Positions 51,581 to 63,243 of a stretch of DNA of 64,000 nucleotides are shown here, piece after piece; position 1 is the stretch's first letter, and each line of letters opens with the position of its first letter. The stretch is from Piliocolobus tephrosceles. Its lineage: Eukaryota > Chordata > Mammalia > Primates > Cercopithecidae. A program made the translations under genes and the position numbers. A model generated the notes under the pieces. That model searched no databases, was not told the origin of the DNA, and saw only the letters and a program-made list of their open reading frames with translations. The stretch covers positions 127,375,797 through 127,439,796 of the forward strand of contig NC_045435.1 in NCBI RefSeq assembly GCF_002776525.5, read 5' to 3'.

Positions 51581-52490
51581 GCTGTTTTAGACATGAAGTC
51601 CTTGCCCATGCCTATGTCCTGAATGGTACTACCTAGGTTTTCTTCTAGGGTTTTTATGGTATTAGGTCTAACATTTAAGTGTCTAATCCATCTTAAATTA
51701 ATTTTCATATAAGGAGTAAGGAAAGGATCCATTTTCAGCTTTCTACTTATGGGTAGCCAATTTTCCCAGCACCATTTATTAAATTGGGAATCCTTTCCGA
51801 TTTCTTGTTTCTCTGAGGTTTGTCAAAGATCAGATGGCTGTAGATGTGCAGTACTATTTCTGAGGACTGTGTTCTGTTACACTGCTATATCTCTGTTTTG
51901 ATACCAGTACCATGCTCTTTTGGTTACTGTAGCCTTGTAGTATAGTTTGAAGTCAGGTAGCGTGATGCCTCCGGCTTTGTTCTAAATCATGCTGCTATAA
52001 AGACACATGCACGCGTATATTTATTGCGGCACAATACACAATAGCAAAGACTTGGAATCAACCCAAATGTCCATCATTGACAGACTGGATTAGGAAAATG
52101 TGGCACATATACAGAATGGAATACTATGCAGCCATAAAAAAGATGAACTTGCATCCTTGATAGGGACATGGATGCAGCTGGGTACTATCATTCTTAGCAA
52201 ACTATCACAAGAACTGAAAACCAAACACCACATGTTCTCACTCATAGGTGGGAACTGAGCAATGGGATCACTTGGACTCGGGAAGGGGAACATCACACAT
52301 CGGGGCCTATCATGGGGAGTGTGGTGGGGGGAGGGATTGCATTGTGAGTTATAACTGATATAAATGACAAATTGATGGGTGCTGATGAGTTGATGAATGC
52401 AGCACAACAACGTGGCATAGGTATACAAATGTAACAAACCTGCACATTGTGCACATGTCCCCTAGAACTTTAAGTATAGTAATAAAAAAA
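51581..52490 (+). mobile_element. Second 5'-inverted L1 insertion
   Basis: 51581-about 51984 is L1 ORF2 on the minus strand. About 51985-52490 is the ORF2 3' end, 3' UTR and short A tail on the plus strand. The flanks are agaaatatacatttcttct (51562-51580) and agaaatatacctttcttct (52491-52509), a 19 bp duplication with one mismatch, within alpha monomer m3. The element is small and complete across its junctions. Its ORF2 portions are too short to function. Confidence 0.94.
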
Positions 52491-53672
52491 AGAAATATAC
52501 CTTTCTTCTTCTAAAGGATTTTGGAAATCCTTTTGGAGAAAAAGCTACCAAGAGATATTCGGGAGTATAGCGATGACTATGGTGAAAAAGGAAATATCCT
52601 CAGACAAAAACTGGAAAGAAGATTTCTGTGAAACTGCTTTGTGTTAGATATATCTATTCGTCTCGCATAGTAAAAACTTTAATTATATTACGCAGTTTGG
52701 AAACTCCATTATGCACAGATCCACGAAGGGACATTCTGGAACACATTCAGGCCTACGATGAAAGAGGAGATATCTTCAGATAAAAACTGGATGGAAGCTT
52801 TTGGAGAACCTACTTTGTGATGTATGCATTCCGTTCAGGGAGTTATACCTCTTTTCTCACAAGGCAGTGTTTGGAATCTGTTCCCTTGAAACCAAAAAAG
52901 TGATATTTCACAATGCATTGAGGACTATGGCAAATCGTGAAATATACTGAAATAAAATCGAGGAAAAAGCATTCCAGGAATCTGTTCTCTGATATGTGAA
53001 TTCACTTCACGGGGTTAATGCTTACTCTATGTTGCCCAGTTTCGAAAATCTGTCTTTGAAGAATCTGGGGAGGGATATTTAGAGACGCCCAGAGGCTTGT
53101 GGTGAGCGAGGAAACGTCTTCCGATGAAACCTGCAGAGAAACGTTCTGAGCAACTGCTTTACGATGTGTGTATTCGTCTCTAGAGTTCAACCATTCTTTG
53201 GATTGATCTGCTTGAAGTCACTGTTTTTGTGGAATCTGAGGAAGGACATTAGGGAACAATCCTTAGAATATGGAGCAAGAAATATCCTCAGGTAATATCC
53301 AGAAGGAAACTTTCTGTGAAACTGCTCTGTGTCGTCTTAATTCCTCTCACTCAGATAAGCTTCTTTTTTCATTGAGCAGTTTTCTAGCACTGTGTATTTT
53401 TAGCATGTGATGGGATATTCGAAAACACATTGAGGCTGATGGTGGAAAAAGGACGTATGTTCAGACCGAATCTGGAGAGAAGCTTTCCGAGGAACTGCTT
53501 TGTGACGTGTGCGTTTCAGTCACAATGTTATACCTCTCTTCTCATACAGTTTCAGGGAAACTCTTTTTGAGAAATAGGTACCAGGTGATATTAGGGAGCA
53601 TGTTGATGCCGATGGTGAAAAGGGAAATAGCCTCAGAAAAAAAATTGGAAAGAAGCTTCCTAGGAAACTACT

Positions 53673-54137
53673 TGATTTGTTTTTCTAAGTACCACCCAAG
53701 TGAGCACAAAAGAACCAGCGATTAGGCAAGGCTAAAAGCAAAACTGTGAATTTAATCTTTGGTCATCTAGCTCCAGGAAAAAAGGTGTGTAAGGTGAAGT
53801 CTGTCGGCTTCTGTCAAAGGAGGCGAAGAGAGTAGCCCAGGCCGATGTCCTAATGCAGTCCCGACAAGAGTAGGGGCTGAGGAAGTCCACGCAGTGCACC
53901 TACCGGAAGCGGCTTTTCTTGGAGTGGAAGGGCAATAGGAGGGAAATGGGCTGGTCAGAGTGGGGGAGGCTCCGAATTTGCCACCAGGTAAATCTTGGTC
54001 TCTTCAGGTTGACATCACCTGGCGCATACCTGGTTAGTCTTCACCTTCCTGGGCGCCAGCTGCATTTTCACGCACACGGGAAGAGTTGGTGATGAAGAAC
54101 CCGGAAATGCAACATCTTGCCTCAATTCGTCCAAACA
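53673..54137 (-). repeat. 3' LTR of the provirus
   Basis: Plus-strand ends are tgatttg and ccaaaca, so it has TG...CA termini. The possible polyadenylation hexamer at 53751-53756 reads ATTAAA on the minus strand. About 15 bp longer than the other LTR, mainly through one segment near 53840-53860. Confidence 0.88.
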
Positions 54138-54655
54138 GTCCAACCTTTTATTGGTAATATTGATAAAGTGGCACCGTGATCTGTCTGTCTATTTCCTGCT
54201 GTTAAGGGGGGTAGTTTAGATTGAGACCTATGGTTGGTGTTTGGACGTATGGATGAAGAAGCATTTTGTTGAAGGTGACACGAGTGATTTCTTGTATCTA
54301 GTCATGGAGAAATTTGATCAAAATGGGGGCAAAACATAAAATAAAACACAGAATTAGTATCGGAATTAGGAATGGAAACATTTGTTGGAATGTAGACAAA
54401 CCCCAAAAGGATGGTCCTGGCAAGGCTGGGGAGTATGAAATAGTTAAGAAAATTTTGTAAGTGTGAGGCGAGTGGGGGAAAGTTGAACTGATTTCCACTG
54501 ATTGCTTTCGTTGGGGGCCCTTTCTAACTGGGAATGAGGAACGAGTGCGCAAAGTAGTTGTTAACCAGGCAGTAATTAAGCTGTGGATTGGATGGAAGGC
54601 TAGGTCCAGAGAAGGACGGCAAAATAGAATAGATACCACGCTGTCGATTAAAAAA
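54138..54655 (-). pseudogene. env transmembrane C-terminal remnant
   Basis: On the minus strand, frames here end in a hydrophobic stretch (LIPILILCFILCFAPIL near 54310-54370) with a short charged tail and a stop near 54298. This resembles the membrane anchor and cytoplasmic tail of a gamma-like retroviral Env. Only the last part of env is present, and the frame is disturbed upstream. The join to gag-pro sequence is near 54650. Functional Env cannot be made. The assignment rests on hydrophobicity and position next to the 3' LTR. Confidence 0.6.
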
Positions 54656-55668
54656 TTGTCTTACCCGCTACCAGGAGAGTTACCCACGGCTTGTCAAGGG
54701 TGATGGGTGTTCCCGAATCTCAGCACCTCCAGTTCTTCTTTTCCAGATGTAGGAGCTGGAAGGAGCTCTCAAGATCCTGGGAAAGGGAGTCATGTTGAGA
54801 CGCAGCACCTGTTCCCATTATGGGACAATCAGGCATCCAGTGTCTTTCCTGTTGGCAAATAGGAAAAGGGGTTGCTGTTGAACGAGGGTTAGGACAATCA
54901 CTGGCACAATGTCCTGACGCCTTGCACTTATAGCAAGGCTGCGTTGGGGTTCGAGGATCCTGTGGACACCTGTTGACATAGTGTCCTGCCTTGCCGCACC
55001 TATAGCAGGCTCCTTTTGTAACCTTAGAGTCTGCAGGGTGTGTACTCTCTGATCAGGGGTTACGACTGGTCTGTAAAGCCGCTGCCAGGAGCTGTAACTT
55101 CTGTTTGAGGTGAGCCTGTTGCTGTACTTCAGCCATCTTATCGCTGGAGTTATAGATCTTAAAGGCTAATTTGACCAGGTCTTGTATTGGTGCCTGATGA
55201 CCATCCTCTACCTTTTGAAGTTTTTTACAAATATCAGGAGCTGATTGAAAAATGAAGGAGGAATGTAGGGCGGGGGTGAGGGTACGGAGACAGAAGGAAA
55301 CACTAGGTTCCTTTCCAGCTGAACATAAAGGAATAAAGTCTCCTCTTTTTCGGGTTCCTTGAGCTGGCGTCCTTGGCCAGTATAACCCAAGAACACCGAC
55401 TACACAAGTCGGGAAGAGAGCGTAAGGCCTAAAAGCCTTCTATGTAATTAATTTCAGACCTCTTGTCTAGCTGCTGGCAGAAATTGCTGAGGTCAATCAG
55501 AACATTACGGTCTAAAGTGCCCACTGGTGGCCACTGACTCTGACTACCTAGTTTGTATTGAGGCCACGCCACAGTGGAAAGGAAAATTAACCGCTGTAAG
55601 GTTTTTAAATTGGAAAGGAGGCACCCTAATGGGGTGCTCTTTGGAAATTTGGACTGGAGGTTTCCCAT
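54650..55668 (-). pseudogene. gag (and start of pro) remnant
   Basis: The frame starts at a minus-strand ATG at 55668 with Gly second, fitting a myristoylated matrix protein. It meets a stop at 55431-55429. Later parts are in other frames, so at least one frameshift and one stop break it. The nucleocapsid end has two perfect C-X2-C-X4-H-X4-C zinc knuckles (54966-55007 and 54894-54935, same frame). A third knuckle just downstream has its first Cys replaced by Phe. A stop lies at 54722-54720. Beyond it, to about 54655, is a short stretch like the beginning of a retroviral protease. No capsid could be made. Confidence 0.8.
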
Positions 55669-56026
55669 TTGTTTCCTCTTTACTTACACAATGGAGATCT
55701 CTGCCTGGCTTCAATGCGTCCTTTGAAATCACCAGAGACAGACTGGAGGCTCTTGGAACCAAGGTGGAGATTACCTTCAGGCGACGGACATCTCCATCCT
55801 GAACGGGTCTCCCGAGCCACTTGGCGGATCAAAAGTAAGCCTCGGACCTGCGCAGTTTTTTAGCTGAGGGAGGTAAAGTGGCGACAAGGGCACTTACCCC
55901 AGAGAGACAATGAGAGTAAGGGAAGCGGGTCTGAGGTCCTGGTCCGTCTGCGGAGTGGGAGCAGGAGGAGGTTCCTCAACCCTTAGAGGCCAGAGGAGGG
56001 GTCTCCTCCTGGGTTTGGGCAACAAC
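55669..56026 (-). other. Proviral leader between 5' LTR and gag
   Basis: About 360 bp of untranslated leader, expected to hold the primer-binding site and packaging signal. The bases just inside the LTR on the sense strand read tgttgttgcccaaaccc, which does not match a tRNA 3' end that I recognise. No coding content. Confidence 0.6.
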
Positions 56027-56476
56027 AGATTTGTTTTTCTAAGAACCATCAGAGCGAGCACAAAAGAACCAGCGAGTAGACAAGGCTAAAAGCAAAACTA
56101 CAAATTTATTCTTTGGTCATCTAGCTCCAGGAAAAAAGGTGTGTAAGGTGAAGTCTGTCAACCTCCGGCAAAAGAGGCCAAGAGACTCGCCCAGTCCCGG
56201 CAAGAGTAGGGGCTGAGGAAGCCCACATGGTGCCTTGCCAGGAGCGGCTTTTCTTGGAATGGAAAGGCAATAGGTGGGGCACGGGCGTGTCGGTGGTGGG
56301 GGGGAAGGCTCCGCAGGTGTCACCAGGTAAATCTTGGACTCTTTGGATTGACATCACCTGGCACATGTGTGGTTGGTCTGCACCTTCCTGGGCAACAGCT
56401 GCATATTCGCGCACATGGGAAGACTTGGTGATGAAGAACCCGGAAATGCACCAACTTGCCTCCGTTTTTCCAAACA
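56027..56476 (-). repeat. 5' LTR of the provirus
   Basis: A direct repeat of 53673-54137 with the same ends (gatttgtttttctaag and ccaaaca). On the minus strand it carries AATAAA (56105-56110). By hand alignment it differs from the 3' LTR at roughly 65 of 440 positions plus indels. Confidence 0.88.
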
Positions 56477-58986
56477 TTACTCAGTGGTATGTGTAATCAT
56501 CTCACATAGATAAAGCTTTCTACACATTATGCAGCCTGGAAACAGGCATGGACAGATCCACAAAGGGATCTTCGGGAGCACAATCAAGACTAGGGTGAAA
56601 AAGAAAACATATTAAGATAAAAACTGGTGAGAACCTTTCTGTGAATCTGTTTTTTACTATGTTTAATCATGTCACATAGATGAAGCTTTCTTTACATTAC
56701 ACTGCTTGGAAACTACCTCCTGGATGGATCCGCATAGGGATATTTGGGATCACATTCGGGCCTGTGGTGAAAGAGGAAATATAGTCAGATAAAAACTGGA
56801 GAGAAGCTTTCTGAGAAACTGCTTGGTGATGTGTGCATTTCACTCAGGGAATTAAACTTTCTTCTCATCAAGCACAGTTTGAACACTGTTCCTGTAAAAC
56901 CAAAAGAGTGATATTTAGAGCACATTGAAGACTATGGCAAAAAGTGAAATGTCGCCCAATAAAAAAGAGAAAGAAGCACTCGAAGAAACTGCACTCTGAA
57001 ATTTCCATTATTTTCAAAGGGTTAAAGCTTACTCTACATTTCCCAGTGTGAAAGGCGGTCTTTGAGGTTTCTGCAAAGGGATCGTAAGTGGCAACCAGAG
57101 GCCTGTGTGAGGCAAGGAAATGTCTTCCATCAAAAATCCGAGAAAATATTTCTGTGCAACTCATTTGTATGTTGGTATTCATCTCATAGAGTTAAATCAT
57201 TCCTTGGTTGAGCAGATTGAAATCACTGTTTCTGTGGAATCTGAGAAAGGACATTTGGAAACGCTCTGAGAATACACTGAAAAAGAAATAACCTCAGAGA
57301 GAAACCAGAAGGAAGCTTTCTGTGAAACTGCTCTGTGTCACCAGTATTCCGCTCACACAGTTAAGCTTCTCTTTTCATTGAGCTGTACCACAACACTCTT
57401 TATGATTAGCCTGCAAAGGGATATTCTGGAGGGCTTTGAGGCTTACGGTGAGAAAGAAAATGTCTTCAGATAGAAACTGGAGAGAAGCTTTCTGAGGTGC
57501 TGCTTTGTGACGTTTGCATTCCACTCAGGGAAATATACCTTTCTTCTCCTAGAGGATTCTGGAACTTCTTTTGGAAAAAAAGCTACAAACAGACATTAGG
57601 TAGTGTAAGTAAGTCTATGTTGAAAAAGAAATATCCTCAGACAAAAACTGGAAAGAACATTTCTCTGAAACTGCTTTGTGTTAGATATATTTATTCGAAT
57701 CTTGTGTAGTTAAACTTTAATTATATTACACAGTTTGGAAACTCCATAATGCACAGAAAAGCGAAGGGACATTCGGGAGCACATTCAGGCCGATGGTGAA
57801 AGAGGAGATATCTACAGGTAAAAACTGGATAGAAGCTTTCTGAGAAACTACTTTGTGATGTATGTATTCCACTAAGGCAGTTATACCACTTTTCTCACGA
57901 GACAGTGTTTGAACACTGTTCCTGTCAAGCAGAAAAAGTGATATTTCGGAACGCATTGAGGACTATAACGAATATTGATATGTACTGAAATAAAACCGAG
58001 GAAGAAGCTTTCCATGAATTTGCTCTTTGATAGGTGCATTCACTTGACAGAGTTCATGCCTACTCTATGTTGCCCAGTTTCGAAACTCTGTCTTTGAAGA
58101 AACTGTGAAGGGATATTTAGTGACGCCCGGAGGCTTGTGGTGAGTGAGGAAACGTCTTCCGATGAAACCTGCAGAGAAACGTTCTGAGCACCTGCTTTGC
58201 GATGTGTGTATTCGTCTCCTAGAGTTAAACCATTCTTTCAATTGAGCAGCTTGAAATCACTGATTTTGTATAATCTGAGGAAGGACATTTGTGAACGATC
58301 CTTAGAATATGGAGAAATAAATATCCTCAGGTAAAACCTGGAAGGAAACTTTCTGTGAAACTGCTCGGTGTTGTGATAATTCCTCTGACTCAGATAAGCC
58401 TCTCTTTTCATTGAGCAGTTTTCTAGCTCTGTGTATGTTTAGCATGTGATGGGATATTTGGGAGAACTTTGAGGCTTATGGTGAAAAAAGAAATATGTTC
58501 ACACCGAAACTGGAGAGAAGCATTATGAGGAACTGCTTTGTAACGTGTGCATTTCAGTAACAGTGTTATACCTGTCTTCTCATACAGTGTCAGGGAAACC
58601 CTTTTCGAGAAACTGGTACCAGGTGATATTCGGGAGCATGTTGATGCCAATGGTGAAAAGGGAAATAGCCTCAGACAAAAACTGGAAGGAAGCTTTCTAG
58701 GAAACTACTCAGTGGTATGTGTAGTCATCTCACATAGATAAAGCCTTCTTTACATTATGGAGCCTGGAAACTGTCATGGACAGATAAACGAAGGGACTTT
58801 CAGGAGCACATTTAAGACTAGGGTGAAAAAGGAAATATCTTCAGATTAAAAACTGGTGAGAAACTTTCTGTGAATCTGCTTTTTGCAGTGTTTATTCATC
58901 TCACATAGATGAAGCTTTCTTTACATTACACAGTTTGGAAAATCGCTCCTGGATGGATCCCCATAGGGATATTTGGGATCACATTC

Positions 58987-61900
58987 GGGATCATATTAAA
59001 GTTTTAACTATGCAAGACAAATAAATATATGTAACAAAAAACAGTTTCACTGACATCTTCTTTTAGGTTTTCTCTGAGGATATTTCCTTTTTCACCATAC
59101 TGGTCGCTATACTCCCGAATATATCTTGGTAGGTTTTTCTCCAAAAGCGATTCCGGAATCCTCTCAGAGAAGAAAGCTATATTTCTGTGACTGGAATTCA
59201 CACGTCACAAAGCAGTTCCTCAGAAAGCTTCTCTCCAGTTACTATCTGAAAACGTTTCCTTTATCACTGTGAGCCTCAAAGACCTCTAGAATATTCCTTC
59301 GTAGACTAAGCAAAAACAGTGTTATGATACACCTCAATGAAAAAGGAAGCTAAACTCTGTGAGTGGAATTCAGGTGACACAGAGTAGTTTCACAGAAAGA
59401 TTCTTTCTGGGTTCTCTCTGATGATATTTCTTTTTTAGGATATTATGAAGAGCGTTTCCAAATGTCTTTTCTCAGATTTCACAGAAACAGTGATTTCAAA
59501 CTGCTCAATCCAAAGAATGATGTAACGCTATGGCATGAATACAAACATCACAAAAGAGTTGCGTGGAAAGCTTCTCCCCGATTTTCGATGGAAGACAATT
59601 CCTTGCCTCACACAGGCCTCTGGTCACCACTTATTATCCCTTCACTGGACTGTCAAAGAAAGACTTTGAAACTGGCAAACGTAGAGTAAGCTTTAGCCTG
59701 GACAAGAATGGACATGTCAGAGAGCAGTTTCTTGGAGAGCTTCTTTCTGTTTTTTATTGGACGACATTTCACTTTTTGCGATAATCTTCAATGTGCTACA
59801 AATATCACTCTTATGGTTTTACAGGAACCGTGTTCAAACTCTGCCTTATGAGAAGAAAGTTATAACTCCCTGAGTGGAATGCACACATCACCAAGCAATT
59901 TCTCAGAAAGCTTCTCTCCAGTTTTTATCTGACTCATTTTTCCCAAATGTGATCCCAAATATCCATCCACGAGGGAGTTTCCAACTTGCTTATTGTAAAG
60001 AAAACTTAATCTATGTGAGATGAACAATCATAGCAAAAAGCAGATTCAGAGAAAAATGTGCTCCTGAAGGTCCCTTCGTGGATCCATCCATGATAGTTTC
60101 CAAGCTGCAAAATGTAAAGAAAGCTGTATCTATGGGAGATGATTAGACATATCACAGAGTAGTTTCCTAGAAAGCTTCTTTCCAGTTTTTGTCTGAGGCT
60201 ATTTCCCTTTTCACCATTGGCATCAACATGATCACGAATATCAATTGGAACCTGTTTCTCAAAAAGAGTTTCCATGATGCTGTATAAGAAGAGAGGTATA
60301 ACACTGTGACTGGAATGTACATGTCACAAAGCAGTTCCTCGGAAACCTTCTCTCCAGTTTCGGTCTGAACATATTTCCTTTTACACAATTAGACTCAAAG
60401 TGCTACCGAATATCCCATCACACGCTAAACATGCACAGGGCAGGAAAACTGCTTAATGAAAAGAGAGGCTTATCTGAATGAGCGGAATTAAGATGACACA
60501 GAGGAGTTTCACAGAAAGCTTCCTTGTGGACTTTAATTGAGGATATTACTTTCTCCATATTCTATGGATCATTCCCAAATGTCCTTCCTCAGATTCCACA
60601 AAAATAGTGATTTCAAGCTGCTTGATCCAAAGAATGGTCTAACACAATGAGACAAATACACACATCACACAGCAGTTGCTCAGAACATTTGCATGTTTTA
60701 ACGGAATACGTTTCCTCGCTCACCAAAAACATCTGGGCGTCACAAAATATCCCTTTCCAGATGTTTCAAAGACAGAGTTTCGAAACTGGGCTACATAGAG
60801 TAAGCATTAACTCTGTGAAGTGAATGCACATATCAGAGAGCAGATTCTTGGAAGGCTTCTTCCTCGATTTTTTTTCAATATATTTCACTATTTGCCATAG
60901 TCCTCAATGCGTTCCAAAGTATCACTTTTTCGGTTTCACAGGAACAGTGTTGAAACACTGCTTTGTGAGAAAAGAGGTATAACTCCCTGAGTAGAATGCA
61001 TACATAACAAAGTTGTTTCTCAGAAAGCTTCTATCCAGTTTTTATATGAAGACATCTCCTCTTTCACCATAGGCCTGAATATGCTCCCAAATGTCCCTTC
61101 GCAGATCTGTGCCTGATGGAGATTCCAAACTCCGTAATATAATTAAAGTTTTAACTATGCGAGATGAATAAATGTATCTAACACAAAGCAGTTTCACAGA
61201 AATCTTCTTTCCAGTTTTTGTCTCAGGATATTTCATTTTTCAACTTAGTCAACTCCGGAATATCTCTTAGTAGCTTTTTCTCTGAAAGGGATTCCAGAGT
61301 CATCTAGGACAAGAAAGCTATATTTCTGTGAGTGGAATGCACACATCACAAAGCAGCTCCTCAGAAAGCTTCTCTCCATTTCTATCTGAAGAGGTTTCCT
61401 TTCTCACCGTAAGCCTCAAGGCCCTCCAGAATATCCATTCACAGACTAAACAAAAACAGTGTTATGATACAGCTCAATGAAAAGGGAAGCATAACTGTGT
61501 GAGCAAAACTCACATGACACAGAGCAGTTTCACAGAAAGCGTCGTTTTGGTTTCTCTCTGAGGTTATTTCTTTCACCAGATATTCTAAAAAGCATTTCCA
61601 AATGTCGTTTCTCAGATTACACAGAAACAGTGATTTCAAACTGCTCAACCCAAAGAATGATTTAACGCTATGGGATGATTACAAACATCACAAAAGTGTT
61701 GCACAGAAAGCTTCTCTCCGATTTTAAATGGAAGACATTTCCTAGTCTCACACAGGCCTCCAGTCGCCACTTACTATCCCTTCACACAAAAACCTCAAAG
61801 AATGACTTTCAAACTGGGAAATGTAGAGTAAGCTTTAACCCTGTGAATAGAATGGGCATGTCAGAGAGCAGCTTCTTTGAGCGCTCCTTTCCTTTTTTTA

Positions 61901-63243
61901 TTGGACGACATTTCAGTTTTTGCCATAGTCTTCAATGTGCTCCAAAAATCACTCTTTTGGTGTTACAGGAAGAGAGTTCAAACTGTGCTTTAAGAGAAGA
62001 AACTTCGTGGATTGGTCCATGACAATTTCCTGGCTGTGTAATATAAAGAAAGCTTTATCTATGTGAGATAATTACACATATCACAGAGTAGTTTCCTAGA
62101 AACTACTTCTTTCCAGTTTTTTTCTGTGGCTATTTCCCTTTTTGCCATCAACATCAGAATGCTCACACATATCACTTAGTAGCTGTTTCTCCAAAAGGGT
62201 TACCCCGACACGGTATGTGAAGAGATGTATAACATTGTGACTGGAATGCACACGTCACAAAGCAGTTCCTCGGAATGTTTCTCTCCAGTTTCGGTCTGAA
62301 CATATTTCCTTTTTCACTGTTAGCTTCAAAGTGCTCCCGAATATCTCATCACACACTAAACATACACAGTGATAGAAAACTGCTAAATGAAAAGAGAGGC
62401 TTATCTGAGTGAGAGGAATTCAGATGACACAGAGCAGTTTCACAGAAACCGTCCTTCTGGATTTTACCTGAGGATATTTCTTTCTCCATATTCTAAGGAT
62501 CGTTCCTAAATGTCCTTCCTCAGATTCCACAAAAACAGTGATTTCAAGCTGCTCAACCCAAAGAATGATTTAACTCTACGAGATGAATACACACATCAGA
62601 AAGAAGTTGCACAGAACGTTTCTCTGCAGGTTTCTTCGGAAGGCATTTCCTCTATCACCACAAGCCCCTGGGTGTCACTAAATATCCCTTCACAGATTTT
62701 TCAAAGACAGAGTTTCGAAGTTGGGGCAACATAGCGTAAGCATTAACTCTGTGAAGTGAATGCCCATATCAGAGAGCAGTTTCTCAGAAAGCTTCTATCC
62801 CGTTTTTATCTGAATATACCTCCTCTTTAACCTTAGGCCTGAATGTGAGTGGAATGCACACATCACAAAGCAGCTCCTCAGAAAGCTTCTCTCCAGTTTC
62901 TATCTGAAGATGTTTCCTTTCTCACTGTAAGCCTCTAAAACCTCCAGAGTATCCCTCCGTAGACTAAGCAAAAACAGTGTTATGATAAAGCTGAATGAAA
63001 GGAGAAGCTTAACTGTGTGAGCAGAACTCACGTGACACAGAGCAGTTTCAAAGAAAGTTTCCTTCTGGTTTCTCTCTGAGATTATTTCTTTTTCAGGATA
63101 TTCTAAAGTGCGTTTCCAAATGTCCTTTCTCAGATTCCACCGAAACAGTATTTCAAACTGCTCCATCCAAAGAATGATTTATTGCTATGGGATGAAAACA
63201 AACATTACAAAAGAGGTACTTTGAAAGCTTCTCTCCGATTTTC
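58987..63243 (-). repeat. Alpha satellite family B, block 3 (original orientation)
   Basis: Orientation returns to antisense at about 58986-58993, entering in the middle of m2 (attaaagttttaactatgc). Order is m3-m13, then m1 at about 60875 through m7. Deletions and hybrids are frequent: m8 is shortened at 59940, m8 to m9 join at 60055, m7/m9 hybrid at 61998, m13 to m1-tail join near 62780, and m2/m3 hybrid at 62846. The block ends in m6 at 63243, where an L1 is inserted. Confidence 0.91.

Larger units (their letters stand above)
53673..56476 (-). mobile_element. Defective endogenous provirus with two LTRs
   Basis: Two direct repeats of about 450-465 bp flank about 1.9 kb of internal sequence. 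All are oriented on the minus strand (gag start near 55668, env tail near 54300). The four bases tact occur on both flanks (53669-53672 and 56478-56481), consistent with a retroviral 4-5 bp target duplication in the alpha monomer. pol and most of env are missing. The MG-starting gag and the general layout suggest a class I (gamma-like) ERV, but I do not recognise the family. I could not identify a convincing primer-binding site or polypurine tract. It is an old, broken copy. Confidence 0.9.
37988..58986 (+). repeat. Alpha satellite family B, inverted block
   Basis: From about 37985 the satellite reads in the usual alpha direction (gaaactgctttgtgatgtg, then gtggaatctgag, then gaaaaaggaaatat). 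Monomer order is reversed relative to the flanks: m12, m11, m10, m9, and so on. The reversed m1 marker (ctgaaataaaatcgagg and variants) lies near 39719, 41938, 44164, 49886, 52948 and 57988. After subtracting insertions, spacings are about 2.22, 2.22, 3.7, 2.13 and 2.23 kb. Irregularities include an m9/m7 hybrid near 38590 and an m10/m12 join near 44727. Two L1s and one provirus are inserted. Confidence 0.93.

Noticed and set aside
54298..54639. A 113-codon frame as an intact retroviral envelope gene
   Set aside because: Only the C-terminal tail region is present, next to a deletion joint and without a surface unit or signal peptide.
4158..63243. Regular repeats resembling a CRISPR array or gene cluster
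   Set aside because: The period is about 170 bp with no unique spacers. It matches primate alpha satellite.
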